A DNA stretch of 64,000 nucleotides from contig NZ_JAVRHL010000001.1 in assembly GCF_031846565.1 (NCBI RefSeq), positions 186,001-250,000 on the forward strand, written 5' to 3'. Of the stretch, positions 42,554 to 51,547 are shown in pieces. The notes below the pieces were generated by a model. The model was given only the letters and a program-made list of their open reading frames with translations, was not told the origin of the DNA and made no database searches. This DNA comes from Tropicimonas_B omnivorans (GTDB lineage: Bacteria; Pseudomonadota; Alphaproteobacteria; Rhodobacterales; Rhodobacteraceae). How positions within the stretch are numbered: position 1 is the first letter of the stretch; each line of letters opens with the position of its first letter. The position numbers were made by a program, and so were the translations under genes.

Positions 42554-43786
42554 ATGGCGACACCTGCCGAGACGCCGCGCCGAACGGCACGGGGCAAGAA
42601 CCCGAATCGCAGCCGCGAGCATAACCGCCGCGTCGTGCTCGACCTGTTGCGCACCCACGGCCGCACCGGGCGGCGGGAGCTTGCCGAGCTGACCCAGCTG
42701 ACCCCGCAGGCCGTCACGAACATCATCGAGGACCTGATCGCGGCGGACCTCATCGTCACGGCCGGGCGCCGCCGCGAGGGCCGCGGCCGCGGTCAGCCGC
42801 CGCACGAATATGAAATCAACCCCGCCGGCGCCTTCACCATCGGCGTCGAACTTGCCGTCACGCGGATGGTCACCACCGTCGTCGATCTCGCGGGAACGCT
42901 GCTCTACCAGGACGTGACCCCGATCGAGGAGAGCGGGCCGGACGCGCTTCTTCCGGCCATAGGCGCGCTGGTCGACCGGTTGCGGACGGCCCACCCCGGC
43001 CGCCTCATGGGCCTTGGCCTCGTGATGCCGGGCCCGTTCGAGATCGAGGGCTTCTCGGGCGTCGGCCCGACCACGCTCCCCGGCTGGGCCGGCATCGACG
43101 TCGCCGCGGAGCTGCGCGAGCGCCTCGGTGTGCCGGTGGTCGTCGAGAACGATGCCAATGCGGCGGCGGTGGGGGAAACCCTCCTCGGCGTCGGACGGGA
43201 CATGAGGGAATTCTGCGTCGTGTATTTCGGCACCGGCATCGGCCTCGGGCTGATCTCGGAAGGGCGCCCGATGCGCGGCGCGTTCGGCAATGCCGGCGAG
43301 ATCGGCCATATCGTCGTCGCCCCCGGCGGCCGGCCCTGCCCCTGCGGCCAGAATGGCTGCCTCGAGCGCTACGCCTCCCTCCACGCCCTGCGGGAGCGTC
43401 TTGCGGATGCTGGCCGCTCGCTTCCCGCCGAGGACCTGGGCAGCCTCGACCCCGACGGCGACCCGGTTGTCGCGGCGTGGCTGGAGGATGCCGCCGCGCA
43501 TCTCTCCCCCATGATCTCCATTCTCGAGAACGTGCTCGACCCCGAGACCATCATCCTGTCGGGCGGACTGCCCACGGCCTGCCTCGACGCGATCATAGGT
43601 CGGCTGAGCTTCGGTCCGAGCGTGGCACGCCGCAGCGACCGCGCCGTCCCGCCGGTGATCCGCGGGCAGAGCGGACTTCTGACCGCGGCCCTCGGCGCCG
43701 CGGCCCTGCCCATGCACGACGCCATCACGCCGCGGCTCGAACTGTCCGAGCTGCAAGAGACCATCTCCAAGGGAGCCAACCCATGA
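42554..43786 (+). CDS. ROK-family transcriptional repressor (NagC/XylR type)
   Basis: 410 aa from ATG 42554, with AGGGA eight bases upstream. N-terminal winged helix (RRVVLDLLRTHGRTGRRELAELTQLTPQAVTNIIEDLI, recognition helix around TPQAVTNII, residues about 50-58) followed by a ROK sugar-sensing domain with ENDANAAAVGE and an intact zinc motif CPCGQNGCLE (around residue 262). Such proteins repress sugar operons until a sugar ligand binds. It is divergent from the ABC operon and overlaps the PIG-L gene by four bases, so it very likely controls both sides. Confidence 0.92.
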   Translation: MATPAETPRRTARGKNPNRSREHNRRVVLDLLRTHGRTGRRELAELTQLTPQAVTNIIEDLIAADLIVTAGRRREGRGRGQPPHEYEINPAGAFTIGVELAVTRMVTTVVDLAGTLLYQDVTPIEESGPDALLPAIGALVDRLRTAHPGRLMGLGLVMPGPFEIEGFSGVGPTTLPGWAGIDVAAELRERLGVPVVVENDANAAAVGETLLGVGRDMREFCVVYFGTGIGLGLISEGRPMRGAFGNAGEIGHIVVAPGGRPCPCGQNGCLERYASLHALRERLADAGRSLPAEDLGSLDPDGDPVVAAWLEDAAAHLSPMISILENVLDPETIILSGGLPTACLDAIIGRLSFGPSVARRSDRAVPPVIRGQSGLLTAALGAAALPMHDAITPRLELSELQETISKGANP

Positions 43787-46164
43787 CACCGCAAGAGCGC
43801 CTTGAGCGCGACGAGGCGTCCCCCGCCCTTCTGCGCCTGCACCGCGCCCTGTCCCGCCTCGGATCCGTCCTCACGATGATGAACACCGGCGCGCACCCCG
43901 ATGACGAGCAGAGCGGCCTTCTGGCCTGGCTGCGCTTCGGCATGGGGATGAGGGTCGTCGTCGCCTGCTCGACCCGCGGCGAGGGCGGTCAGAACGTGCT
44001 CGGCCCGGAACGGGGCGGCGCGCTCGGCGCGCTCCGCACGCGGGAGATGGAGGAAGCGGCGCGGGTGCTGGACTGCGACATCGCGTGGCTCGGCTTCGGA
44101 CCTGAGGATCCGGTGCACGATTTCGGCTTCTCCAAGGACGGGGACGACACCTTCTCGCGCTGGGGCGAAGACCGCATCGTCGAGCGGCTCGTGCGGGCCT
44201 ATCGCCGGGAGCGCCCCGACATCGTCGTGCCGACCTTCCTCGACGTGCCGGGCCAGCACGGCCACCACCGCGCCATGACCCGCGCCGCCGAGACCGCCCT
44301 GCCCCTCGCGGCGGACCCCTCCGCCTATCCGCATCACATGGAGGAGGGCCTGAAGGTCTGGACCGTCTCCAAGTACTACCTTCCCGCCTGGCCCGGTGGC
44401 GGCGGAACCTATGACGACGAGGTCCCGCCCCCCGAGGCCACCCTGATCGAGCGCGCAACCGGGCGCGACGCCGCCACCGGGGCGGATTTCGCCCGGATCG
44501 GCGAATGGTCCCGCCTGCGTCATGCCTCGCAAGGAATGGGCCGCTGGCATGATGTGCCGCAGACGGAGTGGCCGCTGCACCTGAAGGCCGGCGAGACCGA
44601 GACCCGGATCATCGACGGTCTGCCCGCCACGCTCGGCGATCTGGCGCAGCTTCTGCCCGCCGCCGCGGCCGGGCTGGAGGCCGCCTCCGCCGCCATCGAT
44701 GCCGCGATGCTCGCCTTCCCGGACCGGACCGCGATCCTGGAGGCGCTTGCCGAAGCGGACGCCGCCCTCGAAGGCGCGGAGGCCGCGATCGCAGGCGATC
44801 CGGGCGCCATCTCGTCCCACGGCCATCGCCTCGCCGCGAAGCGGCGGGAGCTCCAGGTCGCCATGATCGAGGCCTCCGGCATCGAGCCCCGCCTCACCGC
44901 ATCGAGCCCGGTCCTGTCGCCGGGAGGCCGCGCGACACTGACCCTCCGGACCGCCGATCCGCTGACGGACGCCTCAGACCTGACCGCCACCGTGGTCACG
45001 CCGGAAGATGTCCATGCCGCGGCAGGGTCCGGCGGCGCGCCAACCTTCGAGTTGACCGCCAGCGAGGACGCCTCCTACAGCCCCCAGTTCACCGAGACCT
45101 GGTCGGCCTTGGGGGGCAACGGCGCGATCCATATGCGCCTCAGCACCACGCTCGCCGGCAGGCCCGTGGCCATGCCCCTCGATCCCGAAGAGCCCCTGAC
45201 CATCGCCCCCGCCGCTCCCTTCGACGCGGAGCCTGCGAACTTTCTCCACCTCCGCGGCAACCCTCCCCGGCCGTTTCGCTTCCGCTATCGGGGCGATGTG
45301 TCCGCGGGCGAGACAGAGCTGCCGGACGGCTGGTCCCTCGAGCTGAACGAGGGCCAGGGCGAACTGACGCCCCCCGCGGGTCCCGCCGCGGGCCTCGTCC
45401 GCATCGCCCCCCGCACGAACGGCCGCCCGGCCATGCGCGGAACGGTCTCGCGTCATGCGCATACCGGCGCCTTCACCTACCGCGAAGCGGCGGCCCTGCG
45501 CGTCCTCAGCCTCGATCTGGACCTGCCGGAGGGCGCGAAGATCGGCTGGATCGGCGGCGGCAGCGACCGGACCGACATGTGGATGCGACGCATGGGCCTC
45601 GAGGTCCACGATCTCGACCGGATCGGAGAGGACACCGATCTTTCGGCCTACACCACGCTCGTCATCGGTGTCGTCGCCCTCGCCTCACGGCCGGACGTCC
45701 TGGCGCACCTGCCCGCGATTCATGGCTTCGTCCGCGAAGGCGGCACGCTCGTGACCCTCTATCAGCGCCCCGATCAGGGCTGGGATCCCGAAACGGTGCC
45801 GCCGAAGCGCCTGAAGATCGGAACGCCCTCCTTGCGCTGGCGCGTCACGGACGAGGCGGCGGACGTCACCGTTCTCGAGCCGGCGCACCCGATCCTCACC
45901 ACGCCCAACACGATCAGCGACGAGGACTGGACCGGCTGGGAGAAGGAACGCGGTCTCTACTTCGCCGCCGAATGGGACGACGCCTACAGCCCGCTTCTGT
46001 CCATGTCCGACGCCGGGGAGGCACCGCTCACCGGCGCCCTGGTCTCGGCCGCGATCGGCAAGGGCCGGCATACACACGTCTCTCTCGTGCTCCATCACCA
46101 GCTCGATCGCATGGTCCCCGGCGCGTTCCGCCTTTTGGCCAATATCGTCCGGCCAGAGCGCTAG
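43783..46164 (+). CDS. Large PIG-L-family deacetylase with C-terminal amidotransferase-like domain
   Basis: 793 aa, ATG 43783 in the ROK stop (ATGA). Residues about 25-230 are a PIG-L/LmbE zinc deacetylase: the metal-binding GAHPDDE (around residue 36) and GQHGHHRA (around 160) are both complete. Members remove acetyl groups from N-acetylglucosamine conjugates (mycothiol and bacillithiol synthesis, GlcNAc-PI). A beta-rich middle part follows, and the last 200 residues (KIGWIGGGSDRTDMWM, then GFVREGGTLVTLYQRP) look like a class I amidotransferase/ThuA-like fold. No signal peptide, so it acts in the cytosol, on imported substrate. Single-domain PIG-L enzymes are about 250 aa, so this is an unusually large member. 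Confidence 0.82.
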   Translation: MTPQERLERDEASPALLRLHRALSRLGSVLTMMNTGAHPDDEQSGLLAWLRFGMGMRVVVACSTRGEGGQNVLGPERGGALGALRTREMEEAARVLDCDIAWLGFGPEDPVHDFGFSKDGDDTFSRWGEDRIVERLVRAYRRERPDIVVPTFLDVPGQHGHHRAMTRAAETALPLAADPSAYPHHMEEGLKVWTVSKYYLPAWPGGGGTYDDEVPPPEATLIERATGRDAATGADFARIGEWSRLRHASQGMGRWHDVPQTEWPLHLKAGETETRIIDGLPATLGDLAQLLPAAAAGLEAASAAIDAAMLAFPDRTAILEALAEADAALEGAEAAIAGDPGAISSHGHRLAAKRRELQVAMIEASGIEPRLTASSPVLSPGGRATLTLRTADPLTDASDLTATVVTPEDVHAAAGSGGAPTFELTASEDASYSPQFTETWSALGGNGAIHMRLSTTLAGRPVAMPLDPEEPLTIAPAAPFDAEPANFLHLRGNPPRPFRFRYRGDVSAGETELPDGWSLELNEGQGELTPPAGPAAGLVRIAPRTNGRPAMRGTVSRHAHTGAFTYREAAALRVLSLDLDLPEGAKIGWIGGGSDRTDMWMRRMGLEVHDLDRIGEDTDLSAYTTLVIGVVALASRPDVLAHLPAIHGFVREGGTLVTLYQRPDQGWDPETVPPKRLKIGTPSLRWRVTDEAADVTVLEPAHPILTTPNTISDEDWTGWEKERGLYFAAEWDDAYSPLLSMSDAGEAPLTGALVSAAIGKGRHTHVSLVLHHQLDRMVPGAFRLLANIVRPER

Positions 46165-47055
46165 GTGCCGAACGAGCCGTCCCCCGCCACCGATCGCAAC
46201 GACCCTGCCATCGGCATCGCATGGCTCCTGACCGACATGGCGCTGGTGACCGGCGTCAACGTTCTGGTGAAGTTGCAGGGGCAGTCCCTTCCTGCCCTGC
46301 AACTGGTGTTTCTGCGGGCGCTCATCGGCCTTGCGGTGATCCTGCCGCTCGTGTGGGTCCGGCGGGGGCAGCTGCGGCGGATGACGTCCCCGTGGCGCAA
46401 TGCCGGGCGTGTGGCGTGCAACGCCGCCGCGCTCAGCCTGACCTTCTACGCCCTGACGCAGTTGCCGCTGGCGCTCGTGAACGCGGTCGGGTTCACCCGG
46501 CCCTTCATCGCGATGATCCTTGCGGCGCTGCTCCTCGGAGAAAATATCGCGCGGCGGCAATGGGCGGGCCTTGCGCTCGCGCTCTGCGGTGTCGCGCTGA
46601 TCGCCGCTCCGGGGCAGACCGCCCTCGGACCGGTCCCGGTGATCGGCCTCGGCGCGGCGGCCCTCGCCGTTCTCTTCGGCGCCATGGCCACGGTCCAGAC
46701 CCGCGCCCTCCGCCACGAGGGCACCATGGTGATGATGCTGTTCTACACCGCGGGCCTCTGTCTCTTCACCGGCGGTCCTGCGCTCATTCTCTGGGAGCCG
46801 GTCGCGCCCGGGTCCTACCTGCCGATCCTCGCCATCGGTCTTCTCGCGCAGATCGCACAACTCTGTTTCCTGCGCGCCTACCGGGCCGCCCGCGCCTCGG
46901 TCCTGTCGCCCGTCTCCTATGCCTCGCTCCTCTTCGCGACGGCGGCCGGCTGGATCGTCTTCGGCGAGCGCCCCGGCCTCGTCTTCGCGGCGGGCGGTGT
47001 GCTCGTCATCGCAGGCGCCGCCCTGAACCTGCGGCGGCCGGGCGGACGGACATGA
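46165..47055 (+). CDS. DMT-superfamily (EamA) membrane transporter
   Basis: 296 aa from a GTG at 46165 directly following the PIG-L stop codon (TAG|GTG), so probably co-translated. About ten hydrophobic helices in two repeats; RACNAAALSLTFYALTQLPLALVNAV-type segments (core FYALTQLPLA) are family-typical. Substrate unknown. Its place in the sugar regulon suggests movement of a product or breakdown intermediate, but DMT genes are promiscuous neighbours. It is convergent with the oxidase operon, 13 bp apart. Confidence 0.83.
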   Translation: MPNEPSPATDRNDPAIGIAWLLTDMALVTGVNVLVKLQGQSLPALQLVFLRALIGLAVILPLVWVRRGQLRRMTSPWRNAGRVACNAAALSLTFYALTQLPLALVNAVGFTRPFIAMILAALLLGENIARRQWAGLALALCGVALIAAPGQTALGPVPVIGLGAAALAVLFGAMATVQTRALRHEGTMVMMLFYTAGLCLFTGGPALILWEPVAPGSYLPILAIGLLAQIAQLCFLRAYRAARASVLSPVSYASLLFATAAGWIVFGERPGLVFAAGGVLVIAGAALNLRRPGGRT

Positions 47056-47068
47056 GCCGCGCCCGCCC

Positions 47069-47389
47069 TCAGCCGCAGTAGCTCGTCATCGCCACGGGGA
47101 GCAGCGACCAGATCGTGGCAATGAGGCCGACCCACCCGGTCGCCCGGCTCACGAACCGCACGAAGGGCGAGGGCGAGGCGAAGCGGGGCATGTAGAGCGC
47201 CCAAAGGATCGGCAGCTGCACGAGGATCGCAGCGGCGTAGGCCGCCACCAGGAGCAGGCGGGGAAGCGGCAGGCCGAACGCCTCCCCGCCGATCCCGAAC
47301 CCGCAGATCAGACCGTGCAGGCCGTAGACCGCGCTGAACGCCGCCAGCCAGACGAGGGGCGCGATCAGGATGCGGATGATATCCCTCAT
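47069..47389 (-). CDS. Small membrane protein of the oxidase operon (subunit IV-like)
   Basis: 106 aa, ATG 47389 overlapping the subunit I stop by four bases (ATGA). Three hydrophobic segments: IAPLVWLAAFSAVYGLHGL, LLLVAAYAAAILVQLPIL and GWVGLIATIWSLLPVA. Its size and position match the small accessory subunit found last in such oxidase operons. No sequence motif gives it an independent function. It may help assembly or stability of the complex. Confidence 0.7.
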   Translation of the reverse strand: MRDIIRILIAPLVWLAAFSAVYGLHGLICGFGIGGEAFGLPLPRLLLVAAYAAAILVQLPILWALYMPRFASPSPFVRFVSRATGWVGLIATIWSLLPVAMTSYCG

Positions 47390-49857
47390 GACAGCAATCC
47401 CGGCAGATGCCCCGCGAGCAGGATCAGCAGGGCGATGGCCGCGAGGTAATCGATCCAGAGGCCGACGATGGGAAGCTCGGCACGCCGCAGGGGCGAGACG
47501 AAGCCGCGACGGACCCGCGCGGCGAGGAACGCGACCATCAGCGCGGCGAGCGCCGCGTGGAAGAGCCCGTAGCCGCCGAGAACGAGGAGCGTCGCGCCAT
47601 AGGCGTGCCCCGTGGGATCTGGCGTGCGCAGCATCATCGCGCCGCAGACCGCCCCGATGGCGAGGATGCCGGCACCCGCGATGGCGAGGAACGGCAGCGG
47701 CGCTCCGCTCCGCCGCGCAAGGCGGGCGGCGATTGGCGCGGCCACGATCCCGGCAAGACCGATGCCGAGCTCGAGAGCCGACGGCGCGAGCCATGCAGGC
47801 GGCGGCCAGCCGGGCGCCACGGTCCAGAGGAAGGCGAAGCCGAAGAGAAGCGAGCCGAAGAAGGTCGCGTTGGCCGTCAGCAGGAACGTGGTCCCCCACC
47901 AGCCCGGCGAACGGGCGACGGACGCGGCATGCGGCACCTCCTGCCCCCGCCCGATGCCCTGCGGCGCGATATCCTCCTTGAGGCCCAGTCCCCACACCCA
48001 TCTCCAGGCGAGGATCGCGACGCCGATCATCGCAACCGGGATCGTCCAGTAGAATTTCAGCAGAAGCGACAGGAAGAACACCCCCGTCACGGCGGACATG
48101 AGGATCGGAAGGCGCGTGTTGGCCGGGTAGATCACGTGGTAATCCGGCCTGCCGCTCGCGATCTCGACGGTCAGCGTCTCCCGCCAGCCATGCCGCGGCA
48201 CGCCGAGATAGCCCTCCCCCTTGGCCAGGGCGACGCACAGGGCGGGATCCTCGGCGACCGGCTCCCGGCTCGTCACGTGCGGCAGGGACGCGAAGTTGTA
48301 GGCGGGCGCCGGGGTCATCATCGCCCATTCCAGCGTCCCCGCCTTCCACGGATTGCGCCGCCCCCGCACCGCGGTCAGGACGTGCAGCACCACGTCGATC
48401 AGCAGCACCGCGATGCCGATGGTCAAAACGAAACTCCCGACCGAGGAGATCAGGTTGATCGTCGTCCAGCCGTCCTCTGGCGAATAGGTCGGAATGCGCC
48501 GCCGCTGCCCAAGCAGGCCGACCCAGTGCATGGCGAGGAACGTCACGTGGAAGCCCGCGAAGATCAGTCCGAAGGCAAGCTCTCCAAGCCGGAAGAAGCG
48601 CTTCCGGCCGGTGAAATGCGGCAGCCAGTAGTAGATGCCGGCGAAGATCGGGAAGACGAACCCCCCGAAGAGAACGTAATGCAGGTGCGCGGTGATGAAG
48701 GCGGTGTCGTGCGCCTGCCAGTCGAACGGAACGACGGCGACCATGACGCCGGTCAGCCCGCCGATGACGAAGGTGAAGAAGAAGCCGAGGATGTGCAGCA
48801 TCGGCAGATGCAGCTCCGGCCGGCCTTTCCACATCGTGCCGATCCACGCGAAGATCTGCACCCCCGTCGGCACCGCCACCAGCGTCGACGCGGCGGAGAA
48901 GAAGGCCAGCCCCATATGCGGGATGCCGGTCGTGAACATGTGGTGGACCCAGAGCCCGAAGGACAGGAATGCCAGCGCCACCGCCGCCGCGACGATCCAG
49001 CCGTAGCCGAGAAGCGTCGTGCGGCACATCACCGGCAGGACGGTGGAGATCACGCCGGCCGCCGGCAGGAAGATGATGTAGACCTCCGGATGCCCGAAGA
49101 GCCAGAAGAGGTGCTGCCACAGGAGACTGTCACCGCCGAGGTCGACCTGGAAGAACGGCAGGCCGAAGGCACGCTCGACCTCCAGCAGCACGGAGCCGAG
49201 GATCAGGGGCGGGAACCCCGTCAGGATCATCAGGGCGGTGACGAGGGCATACCAGGCGAAGATCGGCATCTTGTCGAGAGACATCCCGGGCGCGCGGTAC
49301 TTCAGGATCGAGACGGTCAGCTCCACCGCCGCCGCGATCGCGGAGATCTCCACGAAGGTGATCCCGATCAGCCAGAAATCGGTGTTTATGCCGGGAGAGA
49401 AGAGCGGCCCCGACAGCGGCGGATACATGAACCACCCGCCGTCCGGCGCGATGCCGAGCAGCATCGAGACGAGCAGCATCGCCCCGCCAAAGACGTAGCA
49501 CCAGAACCCGTAGGCGGTGAGCCGCGGGAAGGCGAGATCGCGCGTGCCGAGGATCTTCGGCAGCAGGTAGATCGCCAGCCCCTCGAAGGTCGGGATGGCG
49601 AAGAGGAACATCATGATCGTGCCGTGCATGGTGAAGATCTGGTTGTAGATCTCCGGCCCTGCGAACGCCGAATGCGGCGTCGCGAGCTGCGCCCGGATCA
49701 GCATCGACAGGATGCCGCCCACGATGAAGAAGAAGAACGCCGTCACGAGGAACATGCGGCCGAGGTCGGTGTGGTTCACGGTGGAGAACCAGCCGCGGAA
49801 GCCGCGCTCGGACGCCCAGATCTCGGTCAGCCTGCGGTGACGCTGGAGTGCGTTCAT
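47386..49857 (-). CDS. Haem-copper oxidase subunit I fused to subunit III
   Basis: 823 aa. Residues about 1-580 are subunit I: low-spin haem ligand in FTMHGTIMMFLFAIP, the CuB/active-site segment FGHPEVYIIF, CuB histidine pair in VHHMFTTG, and haem ligands in TAHLHYVLFGG. The GHPEV glutamate marks the A1 type with a D-channel. Residues about 640-823 resemble subunit III (GWWGTTFLLTANATFFGSLLFGF, core TNANATFF-like FLLTANATFF). Such I-III fusions occur in some alternative oxidases. It reduces oxygen to water and pumps protons. It overlaps both subunit II and the small subunit by four bases. Confidence 0.93.
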   Translation of the reverse strand: MNALQRHRRLTEIWASERGFRGWFSTVNHTDLGRMFLVTAFFFFIVGGILSMLIRAQLATPHSAFAGPEIYNQIFTMHGTIMMFLFAIPTFEGLAIYLLPKILGTRDLAFPRLTAYGFWCYVFGGAMLLVSMLLGIAPDGGWFMYPPLSGPLFSPGINTDFWLIGITFVEISAIAAAVELTVSILKYRAPGMSLDKMPIFAWYALVTALMILTGFPPLILGSVLLEVERAFGLPFFQVDLGGDSLLWQHLFWLFGHPEVYIIFLPAAGVISTVLPVMCRTTLLGYGWIVAAAVALAFLSFGLWVHHMFTTGIPHMGLAFFSAASTLVAVPTGVQIFAWIGTMWKGRPELHLPMLHILGFFFTFVIGGLTGVMVAVVPFDWQAHDTAFITAHLHYVLFGGFVFPIFAGIYYWLPHFTGRKRFFRLGELAFGLIFAGFHVTFLAMHWVGLLGQRRRIPTYSPEDGWTTINLISSVGSFVLTIGIAVLLIDVVLHVLTAVRGRRNPWKAGTLEWAMMTPAPAYNFASLPHVTSREPVAEDPALCVALAKGEGYLGVPRHGWRETLTVEIASGRPDYHVIYPANTRLPILMSAVTGVFFLSLLLKFYWTIPVAMIGVAILAWRWVWGLGLKEDIAPQGIGRGQEVPHAASVARSPGWWGTTFLLTANATFFGSLLFGFAFLWTVAPGWPPPAWLAPSALELGIGLAGIVAAPIAARLARRSGAPLPFLAIAGAGILAIGAVCGAMMLRTPDPTGHAYGATLLVLGGYGLFHAALAALMVAFLAARVRRGFVSPLRRAELPIVGLWIDYLAAIALLILLAGHLPGLLS

Positions 49858-50579
49858 TGAGTTTCGCCTCTCAGGAAGGCCTCCCAGCCATCCGCGTCAT
49901 GCGCGGTGACGGCGAAGGTGAAGCTGTCGTAGCCCGGGCCGCTGAACTCGGCGCTGACGCCCTCGTAGGTGCCGGGCGCGTCCGCCTCGATCCGCAGGAC
50001 GTTGACGTAGCCCGGGATCGCGTCGAGCTTGCCGGCAAGGCGCGGAACCCAGAAGCTGTGGATGACGTCCGTCGTGGTGATGGCCACATCGACCGGACGC
50101 CGGGCGGGAATGTGCAGGACGCCCTCAGTCGCGCGGCCCGGCGCATCCTCGTAGCTGAACGTCCAGGCGGACAGGCGCCCTTCTGCGCCGACGCGAACGA
50201 CGTCGTCCGTTTCCCGCGGCAGCAGCCTCTCCCCCACCACCAGCCCGTAGGCGAGGAGCGCGGCGAGGACGACCATCGGGAAGACGAGCCCGAGCCCGAC
50301 GATCCAGATCCTGACCCGGCTGCCTTCGCTCCCCGCCCTGCCGCGGCGCAGGAAGGGCAGGACGAGGAGCGTCATCACGAGAGCGAAGATCAGGGCCGCG
50401 CCACCCAGCATCACCCACCAGAGCTGCGCAATCGTCCGGGCCGCGGGCCCCGCCGGGTCGACCGTCGAGAGGACTCCCCCGCAACCGCCGAGCGCTGTAA
50501 GCGTTAGGGCGGCGAGAAGCGGGGCAGGGAAGGGTTTCAGATGGCGGCGGACACGACCGACAGAGCGCGCGACGAACAT
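49854..50579 (-). CDS. Oxidase subunit II without CuA site (quinol-oxidase-like)
   Basis: About 241 aa if the ATG at 50579 is used; this overlaps the divergent DUF2231 start by 39 bp, so a later non-ATG start is possible. LTALGGC is a lipobox-like cleavage site, as in CyoA. Two membrane helices follow (WWVMLGGAALIFALVMTLLV and WIVGLGLVFPMVVLAALLAYG). The cupredoxin domain keeps DVIHSFWVPRLAGKLDAIPG, but where CuA subunits have CSExCGxxH this one reads VSAEFSGPGYDSF, so both CuA cysteines and the histidine are missing. It should therefore take electrons from quinol rather than cytochrome c. Confidence 0.85.
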   Translation of the reverse strand: MFVARSVGRVRRHLKPFPAPLLAALTLTALGGCGGVLSTVDPAGPAARTIAQLWWVMLGGAALIFALVMTLLVLPFLRRGRAGSEGSRVRIWIVGLGLVFPMVVLAALLAYGLVVGERLLPRETDDVVRVGAEGRLSAWTFSYEDAPGRATEGVLHIPARRPVDVAITTTDVIHSFWVPRLAGKLDAIPGYVNVLRIEADAPGTYEGVSAEFSGPGYDSFTFAVTAHDADGWEAFLRGETQ

Positions 50580-51065
50580 GAGGAACTGATCGACCCGATC
50601 GCCGAAAGGCCGGGTTTCGATGAGACCCAGTCGAGGATTGCGGTGCTCGGACACCCGATCCACGCGATGAGCGTGGCCTTTCCCGTGGCGCTGACCTTCT
50701 GCGCCCTCGGGGCGGACATGCTCTACTGGTGGACGGGAGATACGTTCTGGGCCCGCGCCGCGCTCTGGGCTGCCGGAACCGGCTTCCTGTTCGGCATGCT
50801 CGCCGGCTTTTCCGGAACCGCGGAATTGTTGCTCGTCTCCGGCATCCGCGCCCGCGCGCCGGCCTGGACCCACTTCATCATTGCGGTGACACTCCTCGCG
50901 CTCCTCGGCGCGAACTGGGGCCTGAGGCTCTACGGCTTCGAGGACGCGGTCCTGCCCTACGGCATCCTCATGTCGGCTCTGTGCGTCTGCGTCGTGGGGT
51001 TCACGGGATGGCATGGTGGCAAACTTGTCTTCGATTACCGGCTCGGCACGTCGAAGGGCAGCTGA
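50541..51065 (+). CDS. DUF2231 membrane protein
   Basis: 174 aa, ATG 50541 with AGGGAAGGG seven bases upstream. After a charged N-terminus, LGHPIHAMSVAFPVALTF (residues about 35-52) opens a four-helix DUF2231 domain; the GHPIH histidines are diagnostic and may bind haem or metal. Family function is unknown. The gene runs opposite to the oxidase genes and is nested between subunit II and the CopD-like gene: its 5' end overlaps subunit II by up to 39 bp and its 3' end overlaps the CopD-like gene by 31 bp. Confidence 0.88.
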   Translation: MAADTTDRARDEHEELIDPIAERPGFDETQSRIAVLGHPIHAMSVAFPVALTFCALGADMLYWWTGDTFWARAALWAAGTGFLFGMLAGFSGTAELLLVSGIRARAPAWTHFIIAVTLLALLGANWGLRLYGFEDAVLPYGILMSALCVCVVGFTGWHGGKLVFDYRLGTSKGS

Positions 51066-51547
51066 CCGCCCCTCGGCTCGAGCAGCCAGTCGGGGAACGT
51101 AAGCCAGTCGAAAGCCGGCTTGGCGAGAACGATGAAGAGGATCGCGACAGCCGGGATCGCCACGGCGAGGCCCGGCAGCACCGGGTGCGGCGGCTTGTGG
51201 TGTCCGGGCTCCTCGGCCACGCGCACGAGGATGTAGCCGATCCATGCATGAGCGACGACGAGCAGCGCGACGAAGGCGAGCTTGGCGAAGAGCCACGGAA
51301 CGAAGACCTCCCGCAAGAAGATCAGCCACGTCCCCGCGATCACCGCGATCACGGCGGCGGGGGTCACGAAGCTCGTGTAGGTGATATGCGTCGCACGGCG
51401 GATGATGCGGTAATCCTCCGCCAGCATGTTCGGATCGGCCCGCGCCAGCATGAACGGCAGGACCAGAAGCCCCCCGCACCAGAGCGAGAGGGCCGCGATG
51501 TGCAGCGCTTTGAAGATCGGCACGAGGTTTACGACCCAGTCTACCAC
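51035..51547 (-). CDS. CopD-family/four-helix membrane protein
   Basis: 170 aa from a GTG at 51547 overlapping the ctaG stop. Four membrane helices; the first carries FKALHIAALSLWCGGLLVLP, and the pattern H-x-x-(A/S)-x-x-x-W-x-G-G is typical of CopD (PF05425) and related haem- or copper-handling membrane proteins. Additional histidines lie in RRATHITYTSF and VAHAWIGY. It may help copper or haem delivery to the oxidase. It is translationally coupled to ctaG. Exact family assignment is moderately sure. Confidence 0.75.
   Translation of the reverse strand: MVDWVVNLVPIFKALHIAALSLWCGGLLVLPFMLARADPNMLAEDYRIIRRATHITYTSFVTPAAVIAVIAGTWLIFLREVFVPWLFAKLAFVALLVVAHAWIGYILVRVAEEPGHHKPPHPVLPGLAVAIPAVAILFIVLAKPAFDWLTFPDWLLEPRGGQLPFDVPSR

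Noticed and set aside
41561..43789. 742-codon minus-strand frame antisense to the ROK repressor and across the divergent promoter
   Set aside because: It contradicts the clear ROK and binding-protein genes and has no recognisable domain.
44568..47081. 837-codon plus-strand frame over the PIG-L and DMT genes
   Set aside because: Arg/Pro/His-rich low-complexity translation typical of an out-of-frame reading in high-GC DNA.
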